This document shows positions 34,455-43,384 of a stretch of DNA of 64,000 bases, one piece after another. The notes beneath the pieces were generated by a model that was not told where the DNA came from, made no database searches, and worked only from the letters and a program-made list of their open reading frames with translations. The first letter of the stretch is position 1. Each line of letters begins with the position of its first letter. The DNA is taken from contig JAJQGO010000013.1 of the NCBI GenBank assembly GCA_021200415.1, positions 246,886 through 310,885 of the forward strand. Reading direction: 5' to 3'. A program made the position numbers and the translations under genes. Origin of the DNA: Ruminococcus sp. Its GTDB lineage: Bacteria > Bacillota > Clostridia > Oscillospirales > Ruminococcaceae.

Positions 34455-35388
34455 CGTTTTCCGCACTCCTTTCTATTATTCTGAGCTTTGCACTCCTGCT
34501 TCTGTTGTTTCTTTCAAGTTCCTTTGTATCAGCCTCAATCGGCTTTCTGTTCACAAGTGTTCCCTGCGGCTTGCGTCCGCATACGCACTGGGGAAAATCC
34601 GGCGGACAAATACATCCTTTGCACCACCCCGCGAACCTTTGCTTTACAAGCCTGTCCTCAAGGGAATGAAAGGTAATTACAGCAAGTCTGCCGCCGATTT
34701 TCAAGCTGTAGAATGCTTCATCCAGACCCTTTGACAGGTGATCAAGCTCGCCGTTAACGGCAATTCTTATAGCCTGAAATGTTTTTTTACAGGGATTTTT
34801 TTCTCGTCGTGCCTTCTGAGGAACGCTGCTTCTGACAATATCCGCAAGCTGAAGTGTAGTTTCTATCGGCTTCTCGGCACGCTTTGCAGCAATATTTGAA
34901 GCAATTCTCCGTGAAAATTTCTCTTCACCGTACTCAAATAAAATTTTTGCAAGCTGCTGCTCGGAGAAGGTGTTGACAATATCAGCCGCGCTCAGACCCT
35001 CCTTGCTCATTCTCATGTCAAGAGGCGCGTCGGTGTGATAGGAAAAGCCTCTGCTCCCCTCGTCCAGCTGGAACGAGGAAACGCCAAGATCCATGAGTAC
35101 GCCGTCAACCCTGTCGATTTCAAGAGAATCAAGCACTTCCCGAAGCCGGGAATAATTACTGTGAATCACCTGAGCGTTAGGGAATGCGGAAAGCCGTTCC
35201 GAAGCCACAGCTACGGCATCAGGGTCGCGGTCAAGGGAAATAAGCCTCCCTTCGCTGCACAGATGTCCCGCAATAGCCAACGAATGACCTGCGCCTCCGG
35301 CAGTTCCGTCAACATAAATGCCATCGGGCTTTATATCAAGCCCCTCAATGCATTTGTCAAGCAAAACAGGAACATGAACAAATTCCAT
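34447..35388 (-). CDS. rsmH: 16S rRNA m4C1402 methyltransferase RsmH
   Basis: A 313-residue SAM enzyme (formerly MraW) that methylates N4 of C1402 in the 16S decoding centre. The N-terminus has HVPVLLDKCIEGL and the SAM motif YVDGTAGGAGHSLAI; later VLMDLGVSSFQLDEGSRGFSY and the helical insert with FSRRIASNI are family hallmarks. It sits directly after mraZ (11 bases) at the head of the dcw cluster, the standard arrangement in bacteria. GGAGTGG stands before the ATG. Confidence 0.96.
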   Translation of the reverse strand: MEFVHVPVLLDKCIEGLDIKPDGIYVDGTAGGAGHSLAIAGHLCSEGRLISLDRDPDAVAVASERLSAFPNAQVIHSNYSRLREVLDSLEIDRVDGVLMDLGVSSFQLDEGSRGFSYHTDAPLDMRMSKEGLSAADIVNTFSEQQLAKILFEYGEEKFSRRIASNIAAKRAEKPIETTLQLADIVRSSVPQKARREKNPCKKTFQAIRIAVNGELDHLSKGLDEAFYSLKIGGRLAVITFHSLEDRLVKQRFAGWCKGCICPPDFPQCVCGRKPQGTLVNRKPIEADTKELERNNRSRSAKLRIIERSAENDG

Positions 35389-35399
35389 AAAACCACTCC

Positions 35400-35831
35400 T
35401 TAGAGTACAAGATTCTCAAGCTGTGCGCTGATATCGGCAAGAGTAATTTTGCTGTTGAATTCATCCCATGCGTCCTTATCCCAGATTTCAGCGTGATTTG
35501 ACGAGCCGATAACAACAACGTCCTTATTGAGCATTGCGTAATCTCTGAGAGGCTGAGAAACAGAAATTCTTCCCTGCTTATCTGGAACCTGCTTTTCAGA
35601 GAAAGAGAGCAGCTTACGTCTTAAATCACTTCCTGCCTTACCGGGGATAGTGTTAAGCTTACTTTGATACACATCAAATTCCTCAGGAGAATAAACGGCG
35701 ATATAGTGGTCGTCATGACCGATACAGAGATAAAATTCCGGTCCGAGATCCTCGCGAAGCTTATTTGGGAAACTCATCCTGCCCTTGGCATCGATACTAT
35801 GATAATAAGTACCGCACATATTGGATGCCAT
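35400..35831 (-). CDS. mraZ: Division/cell wall cluster regulator MraZ
   Basis: A 143-residue protein of two SpoVT/AbrB-like swapped-hairpin domains, the usual MraZ length. The first domain has YYHSIDAKGRMSFPNKLREDLG, the second QVPDKQGRISVSQPLRDYAML. MraZ forms ring-shaped oligomers that bind repeated TGG-type boxes in its own promoter and represses the cluster. It is the first gene of the minus-strand division cluster. The upstream region has a promoter, a perfect dyad and TGGGG/TGGTG repeats. Confidence 0.95.
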   Translation of the reverse strand: MASNMCGTYYHSIDAKGRMSFPNKLREDLGPEFYLCIGHDDHYIAVYSPEEFDVYQSKLNTIPGKAGSDLRRKLLSFSEKQVPDKQGRISVSQPLRDYAMLNKDVVVIGSSNHAEIWDKDAWDEFNSKITLADISAQLENLVL

Positions 35832-35927
35832 AACCCATTCGCCTCACTTTCGTACCTTCCGACGGAAAATTTCACCTCTCAATTGGTAATCAATACCACG
35901 AAATGCCTTTTTTTACCCCTTGAATAT

Positions 35928-35956
35928 ATTATACAACTTCTCAATCATTTTAGCAA
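35928..35956 (-). promoter_or_regulatory. Promoter of the dcw cluster before mraZ
   Basis: Minus strand TTGCTA (35956-35951), 17-base spacer, TATAAT (35933-35928). It gives a leader of about 90 bases before mraZ. Confidence 0.65.
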
Positions 35957-35998
35957 GGCGTATAATTGCACAAATATGGGCTTAATGAATTCCGGCTT

Positions 35999-36017
35999 TT
36001 TAGTTATTCTAACTAAA
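35999..36017. promoter_or_regulatory. Perfect dyad upstream of the mraZ promoter
   Basis: TTTAGTTA-TTC-TAACTAAA, a perfect 8-base inverted repeat about 45-60 bases upstream of the mraZ -35 box, where an activator or repressor could bind. It is not an MraZ-type box. Confidence 0.4.
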
Positions 36018-36194
36018 TTTCGAGATTTTTCCTGCCTTTTTAAGCTTTCGAGCGAAACAAATGTTTCATTTCTTAAACTAAAATTATAAAAGTGCCTGTT
36101 TTTAGGGATTCAATCCCACTTCGGGCGGTTTTTTCCATGAAAAACGTGTGGTTTTCTTCACCTCATCACACCTTTTTGGAAAAATCAGGGTAAA

Positions 36195-36213
36195 TTTCAC
36201 CACTTTTCACCCC
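36195..36213 (-). promoter_or_regulatory. Candidate MraZ boxes
   Basis: On the minus strand GGGGTGAAAA is followed directly by GTGGTGAAAT, a 10-base periodic TGG-type repeat of the kind bound by MraZ. They are about 360 bases from the mraZ start, farther than usual. The rest of the 465-base gap (35832-36296) holds the promoter, the dyad, AT-rich sequence and the SpoIID terminator; I see no gene in it. Confidence 0.3.
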
Positions 36214-36231
36214 AACCCGATAAGAAAAAAC

Positions 36232-36280
36232 AAGTCCTTGAATACATAGATTGTTGTCTGCAATCCGTATTCAAAGACTT
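36232..36280 (-). terminator. Long-hairpin terminator of the SpoIID-like gene
   Basis: AAGTCCTTGAATAC (36232-36245) and GTATTCAAAGACTT (36267-36280) pair with one G-U pair; the loop itself contains GATTG/CAATC. On the minus strand a GTTTTTTCTT run follows. Confidence 0.75.
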
Positions 36281-36296
36281 ATTCCCTTTGTTCTTT

Positions 36297-37499
36297 TTAT
36301 GCAGTATAGGTAACTTCAAATTTAGGCGACTTTAAACCTAAGCAAGCCTTGAGATCGTTACCCTTTACTGTAATCTGTCCGTCTATGACAACCTCCGAAA
36401 CATATCCGCTGCTGCCGGTCACAAGCGTGAACCAGCTTGAGGGGTCGCCTGAAAGGGTGATGCCATAGCGTGCCTCAACGAGTCTTTTGACTTCTGAAGA
36501 GGTTATATAGCTTACAGTTCCGTAATGCGGGTCACATGAAGCGTCATAATCGCTTGATACGCTTCTGAGATATGGTATATCGTTTGTGAACACCTCATAG
36601 CAGTTAGCCGTGTATCCGCCGCTCGAAGCACAGAACATTGTGAGGGCATATGTGCCGTCGTAGTAGAGAGCTTCTCCAAGAACAGATGCACAGGCATCAA
36701 TTACGTTCTGGGGAGGATTTGATTTGCAGCTCAGGTCTCTTGCGTTATTTCCGTAATATTTGATGTAGGAATAAACCGCAACTGCCTGAGCCTTGATAGC
36801 CTCTGTACTCATTGAGCCGCCGATTTCTCTGTAAACGATACCGGAAACTATTGAAAGAGCGTCACCGGAAACTCCGTTTGCTGTGAGTGTTTCCGAGCTT
36901 GCCGTTCCGGTATTCATGAGATATGTTCCCGGATAATAGTGGTACAGAATATCCTGATACGACCAGCCGCTGTACATTGCGTAGTAGTTTGCGCCATTCT
37001 GACTCATGCCGACGCCGTGTCCCCAACCATAGGTAACAAAGGCAAATTCGCCCGAGCTGGCATTGATTGACTGGGAGCTTTGAGCCTGCGGTATTTCGCC
37101 GACTGCGCCTCCGGTTGTTTGTGATTCTACCTGTGACGGTGATGCATCTGCATCTTCGCTTTCCTCATACTCGGACGATTCATCGTCCTCATCGTCAGCG
37201 TCTTCATCAGATTCATCCGTCTCTTCATCTTCAGTTTCTGTTATGTCAGGTGTTAATTCATAACTGATCAATGATAAGCTTGAATCATAATCTGTGATTT
37301 CAGCCTTCCACCATTCGGTTTCAGCATCATCTTCAGAGGAATCCTGAGCTTCAGCCGTTTCGTAAATTTCCGAAACAAGCGCGGTCTCCTCCGAACCGCT
37401 GAGTGTTGTTTCCGCCGTTACCACAGACATAGATCCCGCGCAAACGAGAACTGCTGAAATAACAGCTGCCGCACACTTGAGTGGTTTTTGCATATTCAT
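36297..37499 (-). CDS. Exported SpoIID/LytB domain protein
   Basis: A 400-residue protein with signal peptide (1-30), an acidic linker (about 60-140, DETDESDEDADDEDDESSEYEE), and a SpoIID/LytB domain from about residue 155. WGHGVGMSQNGANYYA, YQDILYHYYPGTYL and ALTMFCASSGGYT are the family motifs. SpoIID is a lytic transglycosylase acting on denuded glycan in engulfment; LytB-type relatives modulate amidases in vegetative cells. Here the acidic linker and the location after two sortase genes are unlike canonical spoIID, so I do not give that symbol. GGAGTAA precedes the ATG. Confidence 0.82.
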   Translation of the reverse strand: MNMQKPLKCAAAVISAVLVCAGSMSVVTAETTLSGSEETALVSEIYETAEAQDSSEDDAETEWWKAEITDYDSSLSLISYELTPDITETEDEETDESDEDADDEDDESSEYEESEDADASPSQVESQTTGGAVGEIPQAQSSQSINASSGEFAFVTYGWGHGVGMSQNGANYYAMYSGWSYQDILYHYYPGTYLMNTGTASSETLTANGVSGDALSIVSGIVYREIGGSMSTEAIKAQAVAVYSYIKYYGNNARDLSCKSNPPQNVIDACASVLGEALYYDGTYALTMFCASSGGYTANCYEVFTNDIPYLRSVSSDYDASCDPHYGTVSYITSSEVKRLVEARYGITLSGDPSSWFTLVTGSSGYVSEVVIDGQITVKGNDLKACLGLKSPKFEVTYTA

Positions 37500-37673
37500 A
37501 AATTACTCCATCTTGTCTTGCCGATTTGATCGGTTTTATTTCCACCGCACAGGCGATGGATTAACGTGTCCTGCTGTTCCTCCTGAAATATACGGCTTGA
37601 AAATTTATATTTACTCAAGCCATTTTGCCAATTTTCTTCGAGCCGATAACGAGCAGCCCTTCGGGATATGAAA

Positions 37674-38654
37674 TTACTCGCTGTCAGCCTCCGATTCCCC
37701 GGAGGTATTTTCGGCTTCCTCGGCAGCCAGAGCAGCCCTCTCGGCCTCCTCCTGCTGCTGTATGTATTCTTCAGTTTTGTCAATTGAAGAAAAATCATAA
37801 GCTGTTTCGTTATCGCGAAGTCGTCTTGCGACAACGAGGAAACGGGAGTTGTCCTCGTCAGCGTAGCACGTCGAAAGGGTGAGCAGCTTATCGCCGTACT
37901 GAACGTCAACGCCGGTATCAACCATTGAACCGTTTTTAATTGTTTCAACATAGCTGTTGAATTCCTCTTCGGTATCAAGCTCTTCCATATCCCAGTAGCG
38001 GAAATCCGTATACCAGTTGCCGCTTGTAATCATGAAGCCGAAGATTACATATTGATAATCCTCATATAACGAGCTTAGCTCGATAAAGGGACTCTCATCA
38101 TAAAAGCTGTAGTCCTGACGATACTTTCTGAGTGATCCGAACATGGTGTTGTTCGCCATGTTGTGACCATAGATGATTAGGTTTTCAGACTGATCCTCCT
38201 CTGAGCTGCCGAAAACATCACGGTAGTCCATGAAAAGAGTACCCGCCCTGTAGGACTGTCTGTTAATATCGTGATCGAGGTAGTATGAGTTAGCCTCATA
38301 CGCTTCATCGCCATAGCCCTCATCGCCCTCTTCGGGATTTATCTCGCCGGGGTCAAGAACTATAGGCCCGTCGACCTGCGTATTATCAATTGAAATCCAG
38401 CCGATATAGTCGCTGTTTTGTCTGAGAAAGATTTTAGCCTTCTCTGTAATACCCGTGGGGGACGGCACATAGTCATAAAGACTTGCCAGACTGTCCGACA
38501 GAAGTGAGGATTCCTCTGTTGTTGTTTCTACTTCCTCAACATTGCTGAAGGTCGGAACGCCATCGTCCTTGCTAAGGTTGATAACGTACGCGCACAGACC
38601 CACAGCCGCCGCACACGCCGCACAGGCTGTTATTATTTTAGCAGTTTTGTTCAT
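37674..38654 (-). CDS. Class B sortase, second of a tandem pair
   Basis: A 326-residue membrane-anchored transpeptidase with a single N-terminal helix (about 7-26). The catalytic triad of class B sortases is intact: His in IIYGHNM, Cys in LTLSTC and Arg in SRFLVVARR. DYIGWISIDNTQVDGPIV and GTLFMDYRDVF are further class B marks. Sortases cleave a C-terminal sorting signal and attach proteins to peptidoglycan or polymerise them. The C-terminal 40 residues are Glu/Ala-rich. It starts three bases after the other sortase, and no substrate with a sorting signal is in the window. Confidence 0.9.
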   Translation of the reverse strand: MNKTAKIITACAACAAAVGLCAYVINLSKDDGVPTFSNVEEVETTTEESSLLSDSLASLYDYVPSPTGITEKAKIFLRQNSDYIGWISIDNTQVDGPIVLDPGEINPEEGDEGYGDEAYEANSYYLDHDINRQSYRAGTLFMDYRDVFGSSEEDQSENLIIYGHNMANNTMFGSLRKYRQDYSFYDESPFIELSSLYEDYQYVIFGFMITSGNWYTDFRYWDMEELDTEEEFNSYVETIKNGSMVDTGVDVQYGDKLLTLSTCYADEDNSRFLVVARRLRDNETAYDFSSIDKTEEYIQQQEEAERAALAAEEAENTSGESEADSE

Positions 38655-38657
38655 TTC

Positions 38658-40202
38658 TTACTCCTCTGCATCTGTTGTTTCCTCGTCTGCCGTTGTTCCG
38701 CCGTAGGGTATGAACTCGGCATCGGGATCATATTCTTCATCATCATTATATTCATAGTACAGGCTGGGCCATTTTATGTTAGGATTTACAACGCTGTTTT
38801 CAGTTCCCTCGTAAGGGTCTTCGCCGTCACGGACAAGTCTTGCCATAACAATAAGTCTGCCGGGACCGTCGTTTCCGAATATACTGTTGCAGGTAGACAA
38901 TGTAAGCAGCTGATCGCCGTACTGAACGTCAACGTCATTCAGCTGAAGAGATCTTTTCTTTGCCTCGTTTACGTAATCGTAAAATTCCGTTTCATCGGCG
39001 AAATTTATGTAATTCCAGCAGTCAAAGGCTGTTTCTGTCTGATCCTCCGCATCTACAATAAAGAACGCGAAGATTTTGTACTGGTAGCTCTTATAGTTGG
39101 AATCAAGATTGATGATCGGATGCTCGCTGTAAAAATTAACGTCATTGCGGTAATACTTGAGCTTTCCGAACATATTTCCGTCCTGCATATTGTGACCGTA
39201 GATAATGAGGTTATCGGAATTCGGTTCAAGAAGAATGCCGTCCTCGACATTATCGAAGCTGTTGCGGTAGTCAAGGAAAATAGTACCTGCCCTTGCCGTT
39301 TCGCCGGTGAAGCTTGTATCGAGATATTTTTCAAGGTCGTCGGACTGAACCACAGGATATGAAAGCACATCCTCCTCATCGGGATCGTCCTTGCTGCCGG
39401 GGATTGTGATATATCCCACAAGCTCGTCATTCTGTTCAAGGAGCTTTTCAGCCCATGGGAAAAGCGTGTAAATTTCCTCCGCCTCTGTATCGGTTTCTGC
39501 CTCCTGCGTCGGAATTGTACTATAGTCAATATAGACGTTTGCGATGTCATCATAAACATTCTGCGTGTGAATGGTGTCGATATAGTAGCTCAAAACCATT
39601 GTGCCGCAGACTACGATTGCAACGCACGAGCCAAGAAAAACAATTTTTCTTATGCGCTCGGAGATTTTATCCTCCTTGCGCGGAAAAAGATCCCGCAGAC
39701 TTTCCTTGAGAGTTTTTTTCTTCTTTTTCTTTTTTGATTTTTTCTTTTTGGCAGGCTTCACATCATCTGATGCAGCCAATGCCGCGGAATCGCCAATTTC
39801 CTTTGCATCCGTGAAAACCTGAGTTGCCTCCTTTTCACTTTCAGCGGAAACGGGCGCTTCGGAGCTTTCTTCTGCGGATTCTTCATCGGAAACGGGGGGA
39901 ACAGGATTTCCCTCATGCCCGAGAGGGACCTCCCCTTGATTTTCAGCGGATGATTCCTTTTCAGCCTTTACCTTCTGCACACGTCTTGCAATTCTCTCGG
40001 CAAGCTCCTTTTCCCAGTCATCCACTTCGGCGGATACCTCAGGCTCAGGATTTGCAGGCTCGCTTTTTTCTTCGGGAATTACCTCGGAGAAATCCGGATT
40101 ATCATGAATGGAATTTTTTATTGCCTTGATTCTTTCGGATTTACTGAGGGCTTCGGACGAAGAATTTTCAGTCGGCTGCAATTCATTATTTTTATCACTC
40201 AT
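38658..40202 (-). CDS. Class B sortase with long cytoplasmic extension
   Basis: A 514-residue sortase, about twice the normal size. Residues 1-185 are a hydrophilic, Glu/Ser-rich cytoplasmic extension that ends in a poly-lysine stretch (KKKKSKKKKKKK) before the membrane helix (about 188-208). The catalytic domain has His in IIYGHNMQDG, Cys in LTLSTCNSI and Arg in GRLIVMARL, all intact. The C-terminal 50 residues are acidic. The start overlaps the cinA stop by eight bases. The long basic-acidic N-terminus could tether the enzyme to anionic lipids or cytoplasmic partners; this is inference. Confidence 0.88.
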   Translation of the reverse strand: MSDKNNELQPTENSSSEALSKSERIKAIKNSIHDNPDFSEVIPEEKSEPANPEPEVSAEVDDWEKELAERIARRVQKVKAEKESSAENQGEVPLGHEGNPVPPVSDEESAEESSEAPVSAESEKEATQVFTDAKEIGDSAALAASDDVKPAKKKKSKKKKKKKTLKESLRDLFPRKEDKISERIRKIVFLGSCVAIVVCGTMVLSYYIDTIHTQNVYDDIANVYIDYSTIPTQEAETDTEAEEIYTLFPWAEKLLEQNDELVGYITIPGSKDDPDEEDVLSYPVVQSDDLEKYLDTSFTGETARAGTIFLDYRNSFDNVEDGILLEPNSDNLIIYGHNMQDGNMFGKLKYYRNDVNFYSEHPIINLDSNYKSYQYKIFAFFIVDAEDQTETAFDCWNYINFADETEFYDYVNEAKKRSLQLNDVDVQYGDQLLTLSTCNSIFGNDGPGRLIVMARLVRDGEDPYEGTENSVVNPNIKWPSLYYEYNDDEEYDPDAEFIPYGGTTADEETTDAEE

Positions 40203-40737
40203 TTGATTGAATCGCCTCCATCAGCATTTTCTCCACAATCCCGAATGCATACGCTGCCGCTGAGCGTCTGACAGCGTCTCTTGTTTTATTTTCGAGCTTC
40301 CAAAGCTCCGGAAGCCGAACAAAATGTTCTCCGCATACATCAAATCCGATGTAGACTGTGCCTACAGGAGTTTCGGCGGTTCCGCCGCCGGGACCTGCAA
40401 TGCCGGTAACCGAGATACACACGTCGGCTCTGGAAATTCTTTTAAGTCCGCTTACCATTGACGATGCAACCTCGCTGCTGACAACGCCGTATTTTTCGAT
40501 AAGCTCCATAGGAACGCCGAGCATCTGATTTTTCATTTTTTCAGAGTAGGTGCATATACCAAGCTCAAAAACATCGGACGCGCCTGACACAGAAGTGATA
40601 AGTTCAGAGAGCAGACCGCCGGTGCAGCTTTCAGCCACAGACGCAGTCAGCCCCATGCGCTTTAATAATTCTACAACATTTGTAACCGTTCTGTCAAGAT
40701 TATCGAATTTATATTCAGAAGAATGACCGTTTTGCAT
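40195..40737 (-). CDS. CinA C-terminal domain amidohydrolase (PncC type)
   Basis: A 180-residue protein with only the C-terminal CinA domain, like PncC, the nicotinamide mononucleotide amidase. Motifs are VAESCTGGLLSELITS (about 33-48), FELGICTYSEKMKNQMLGV, and SVTGIAGPGGGTAETPVGTVYIGF. It recycles NMN to nicotinate mononucleotide in NAD metabolism; some members are linked to competence. GAGGTGA lies upstream. It overlaps the sortase gene downstream by eight bases and is about 100 bases after thiI. Confidence 0.88.
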   Translation of the reverse strand: MQNGHSSEYKFDNLDRTVTNVVELLKRMGLTASVAESCTGGLLSELITSVSGASDVFELGICTYSEKMKNQMLGVPMELIEKYGVVSSEVASSMVSGLKRISRADVCISVTGIAGPGGGTAETPVGTVYIGFDVCGEHFVRLPELWKLENKTRDAVRRSAAAYAFGIVEKMLMEAIQSNE

Positions 40738-40836
40738 ATAATCGTCACCTCAATTTTGCGCAACTTTTACAAAAAACATATGAATATTTTATTACACGGA
40801 AAAATAATTTTCTCACCAGAAATACATTTCCACAAA

Positions 40837-42015
40837 TTATCTTTTGAAATTAAAGGTTTTCAGCTCCGTATTCTCAACCGCCCTGCAAATCAGCGGCTCA
40901 AAGTCAAATGCCGACTGTGCCTTCTCAATGTCGGACAGTGCGGGTCTGACCTTCGGGTGCTTCGGGGTAAATACCGTGCAGCAGTCCTCATAGGGAAGTG
41001 TCGAGATGTCAAATGTGTCGATTTTTCTGGAAATCTCAATAATCTCCGTCTTGTCCATGCCAATAAGCGGACGGAACACAGGCATTCTGCAGGCGGCATC
41101 CGTACAGGCAATCGCAGCCATAGTCTGACTTGCAACCTGACCGACGCTTTCACCTGTAATAAGCGCAAGGCAGCCGTCCTTTTCGGCTATACGCTGCGCA
41201 ATCTCCATCATAAGACGCCTCATTATAACAGTAAAAAATTCCTCCGGACAGTTATCCTTGATTGCCTCCTGAATCTCGGTAAAGGGAACGCAGTAAAAAG
41301 CAATTCCGCCGCAGTAATCCGTAAGCCTTTCACAAAGCTGTTCAACCTTGAGCTGCGCACGATCGGAGGTATACGGCGGACTTACATAATGTATCGCCGC
41401 AATGTGAACTCCCCTTTTCGCCATCATCCAGCCTGCAACAGGACTGTCGATTCCCCCCGAAAGGAGAAGCAGAGCCTTGCCGCTGCTGCCGACAGGAAGT
41501 CCCCCTGCGCCCTTTATATTTTCAGCGTGAACAAATGCGTTTGTATCGCGGATTTCCACCGTTACCGTAACCTCAGGATTTTTCACGTCAACCGTAAGAT
41601 TCGGGAACTTTTCCAGAAGCGCTCCCCCAAGCTCCATGCATATTTCCGGCGATTTCATGGGGAACGCCTTATCGGCACGTTTTGCCGTTACTTTAAATGT
41701 CTTTGCGTATGAGAGAATTTCATTCAGATAATCAAAGCTCTTTTCACGTATGTCATCGAAGCTTTTTTCGCAGACACAGGCACGGCAGTATGCGGCAATT
41801 CCGAAAATTTTTCCGATACGCTCCATAACCTCCTCAAGGTCGGTATCCTCGCTTTCGGGAGTTATATAAAGCGTTGACTGTGCCGATGTGCATACAAATT
41901 TACCAAGGCTTTTTATTCTTCGCTTAATATTCTTCGTAAGCATATCCTCAAATGTTTTTTTATTAAGTCCCTTCAGCGCCATTTCGCCGTATTTTACAAG
42001 AATTATTTCTTTCAT
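40837..42015 (-). CDS. thiI: tRNA 4-thiouridine synthetase ThiI
   Basis: A 392-residue enzyme installing s4U at position 8 of tRNA. An N-terminal ferredoxin-like and THUMP region (about 1-165) precedes the PP-loop ATP pyrophosphatase with LLSGGIDSPVAGW near residue 185. The rhodanese domain of the E. coli protein is absent, as in Bacillus, so sulfur is expected to come directly from a dedicated cysteine desulfurase, which is the gene just upstream (25 bases). TGAAAGGA precedes the ATG. Confidence 0.95.
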   Translation of the reverse strand: MKEIILVKYGEMALKGLNKKTFEDMLTKNIKRRIKSLGKFVCTSAQSTLYITPESEDTDLEEVMERIGKIFGIAAYCRACVCEKSFDDIREKSFDYLNEILSYAKTFKVTAKRADKAFPMKSPEICMELGGALLEKFPNLTVDVKNPEVTVTVEIRDTNAFVHAENIKGAGGLPVGSSGKALLLLSGGIDSPVAGWMMAKRGVHIAAIHYVSPPYTSDRAQLKVEQLCERLTDYCGGIAFYCVPFTEIQEAIKDNCPEEFFTVIMRRLMMEIAQRIAEKDGCLALITGESVGQVASQTMAAIACTDAACRMPVFRPLIGMDKTEIIEISRKIDTFDISTLPYEDCCTVFTPKHPKVRPALSDIEKAQSAFDFEPLICRAVENTELKTFNFKR

Positions 42016-42040
42016 AAGGTTTCTAAATTTTCCTTTCAGT

Positions 42041-43171
42041 TCATGTCTTTATTTTTCCGATTCCGTCCGCAAGAGCTTCGGCAAAAAGCGCAAGCTCCTC
42101 CTCTGTGGTTTCTGAGCTGATGCTTATTCTGACTGCGCTGTCGGCGTCGCTGCGGCTTACGCCAAATTCCGCGAGAACGCCGCTCTGAGCGCCCTTTGAG
42201 CAAGCCGAACCGCTGGATACATATATTTCCCGCTGCTCCAGAAAGTGAAGCATAATCTCCGAACGTCTGCCGGCAGCCGATATATTTAAAATGTAGGGTG
42301 AGCCGTCATCGGGCGAATTTATCGTAACTCCGCTGATTTCCGAAAGTCTGCCCAGCAGAAAGCTGCGCAGTCCGCACGCCCTTTCGTATCGTTCGTTTAT
42401 AGTTGGAGCAAGCTTTTCAACAGCTGCTCCGAAGCCTGCTATAAGCGGAACACTTTCCGTTCCCGAACGTATTCCCTTTTCCTGCTTTCCGCCTGTAACC
42501 TGCGGAATTACACGGATTCCCTTTTTGATATACAGCGCTCCGACGCCCTTTGCCGAATGTATCTTATGACCGCTCAGGGATAACAAATCCGCATTCAGGG
42601 CGGAGACTCTCACAGGCAGCTTCATGAATCCCTGAACGCAGTCGCAGTGAGCTGCAATTTCGGGAAATCGGCGCTTTACAGCCGAAAACACCTCTTTTAC
42701 CGGAAGAATATATCCCGTTTCGTTGTTCACAAGCATCATGCTGATAAGGCAGGTATTTTCATCCACGGCGTTTATAAAGTCCGCAGGCGCAAACCGTCCC
42801 GTTGAATCAGGGTGAACACGCACCACCTCGAAGCCGTTTTTTTCGAGGTCATTCATGGTTTCCGCAACCGAAGCGTGTTCCACCGATGAAACAACAATTC
42901 TCTTTTTGCGTCTGCCGTAAGCTGCGGCAGCTCCCCTTATGGCGAGATTGTTGCTTTCGGTCGCTCCCGATGTGAAATAGATACAGCCTGCGTCGCAGCC
43001 GAGAGCGTCCGCAATTTTTTTCCTTGCGCCGTCAGTCACAAGCTGCGCGTTAAGCCCCATTTTGTGAAGCGACGACGGATTTCCGTAATTTTCAGTCAAC
43101 GCATTGTTAATTGCCTCGACAGCCTCGCGGCATGGCTTTGTTGTTGCCGCATTATCGAGATAAACTGCCAT
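42041..43171 (-). CDS. Cysteine desulfurase (NifZ/IscS-like) paired with ThiI
   Basis: A 376-residue class V aminotransferase fold enzyme that takes sulfur from cysteine to form a persulfide. The ATG at 43171 has AAAGGA eight bases upstream; an ATG three codons earlier overlaps it. Marks: YLDNAATTKP at the start, the PLP lysine in SGHKIHSAKGVGAL, and the active-site Cys loop SSGSACSKG near residue 325. The adjacency to thiI matches the Bacillus nifZ-thiI pair, so it probably serves tRNA thiolation rather than general Fe-S assembly (inference). Confidence 0.92.
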   Translation of the reverse strand: MAVYLDNAATTKPCREAVEAINNALTENYGNPSSLHKMGLNAQLVTDGARKKIADALGCDAGCIYFTSGATESNNLAIRGAAAAYGRRKKRIVVSSVEHASVAETMNDLEKNGFEVVRVHPDSTGRFAPADFINAVDENTCLISMMLVNNETGYILPVKEVFSAVKRRFPEIAAHCDCVQGFMKLPVRVSALNADLLSLSGHKIHSAKGVGALYIKKGIRVIPQVTGGKQEKGIRSGTESVPLIAGFGAAVEKLAPTINERYERACGLRSFLLGRLSEISGVTINSPDDGSPYILNISAAGRRSEIMLHFLEQREIYVSSGSACSKGAQSGVLAEFGVSRSDADSAVRISISSETTEEELALFAEALADGIGKIKT

Positions 43172-43334
43172 TTTGCCCATCCTTTCAAGGACGCATCCGC
43201 CCTGAATTTTTGCTTTAACGTTTATTATATCATACTTTCATGAAAATTTCCACCATTATTTTAAGTTTTCAAAAAATTATCTCCTGAGGTGCATTTTTTT
43301 GGAAAAAGGACTTTTAATTTCATTGAAAGTATGT

Positions 43335-43340
43335 TATAAT
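43335..43340 (+). promoter_or_regulatory. -10 element before the yfhO-like gene
   Basis: A perfect TATAAT with no good -35 at 17 bases; a weak TTTTAA is at 43312-43317. The start of yfhO is 45 bases downstream. Confidence 0.4.
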
Positions 43341-43384
43341 ATACTAATGTATATGAATTTTTGGTTTTTTCATCGGAGGGCATG

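Noticed and set aside
36095..36130. GGGATTGAATCCC on the minus strand, resembling a CRISPR repeat end or T-arm
   Set aside because: Single occurrence, no spacing pattern and no tRNA cloverleaf around it.
37496..37978. 160-codon open frame overlapping the end of the second sortase
   Set aside because: The sortase frame carries the catalytic Cys and Arg, so this frame is not coding. The remaining 174-base gap before the SpoIID-like gene shows nothing clear.
40723..41712. 329-codon open frame antisense to thiI
   Set aside because: Shadow of thiI, which has all family motifs and a ribosome site.
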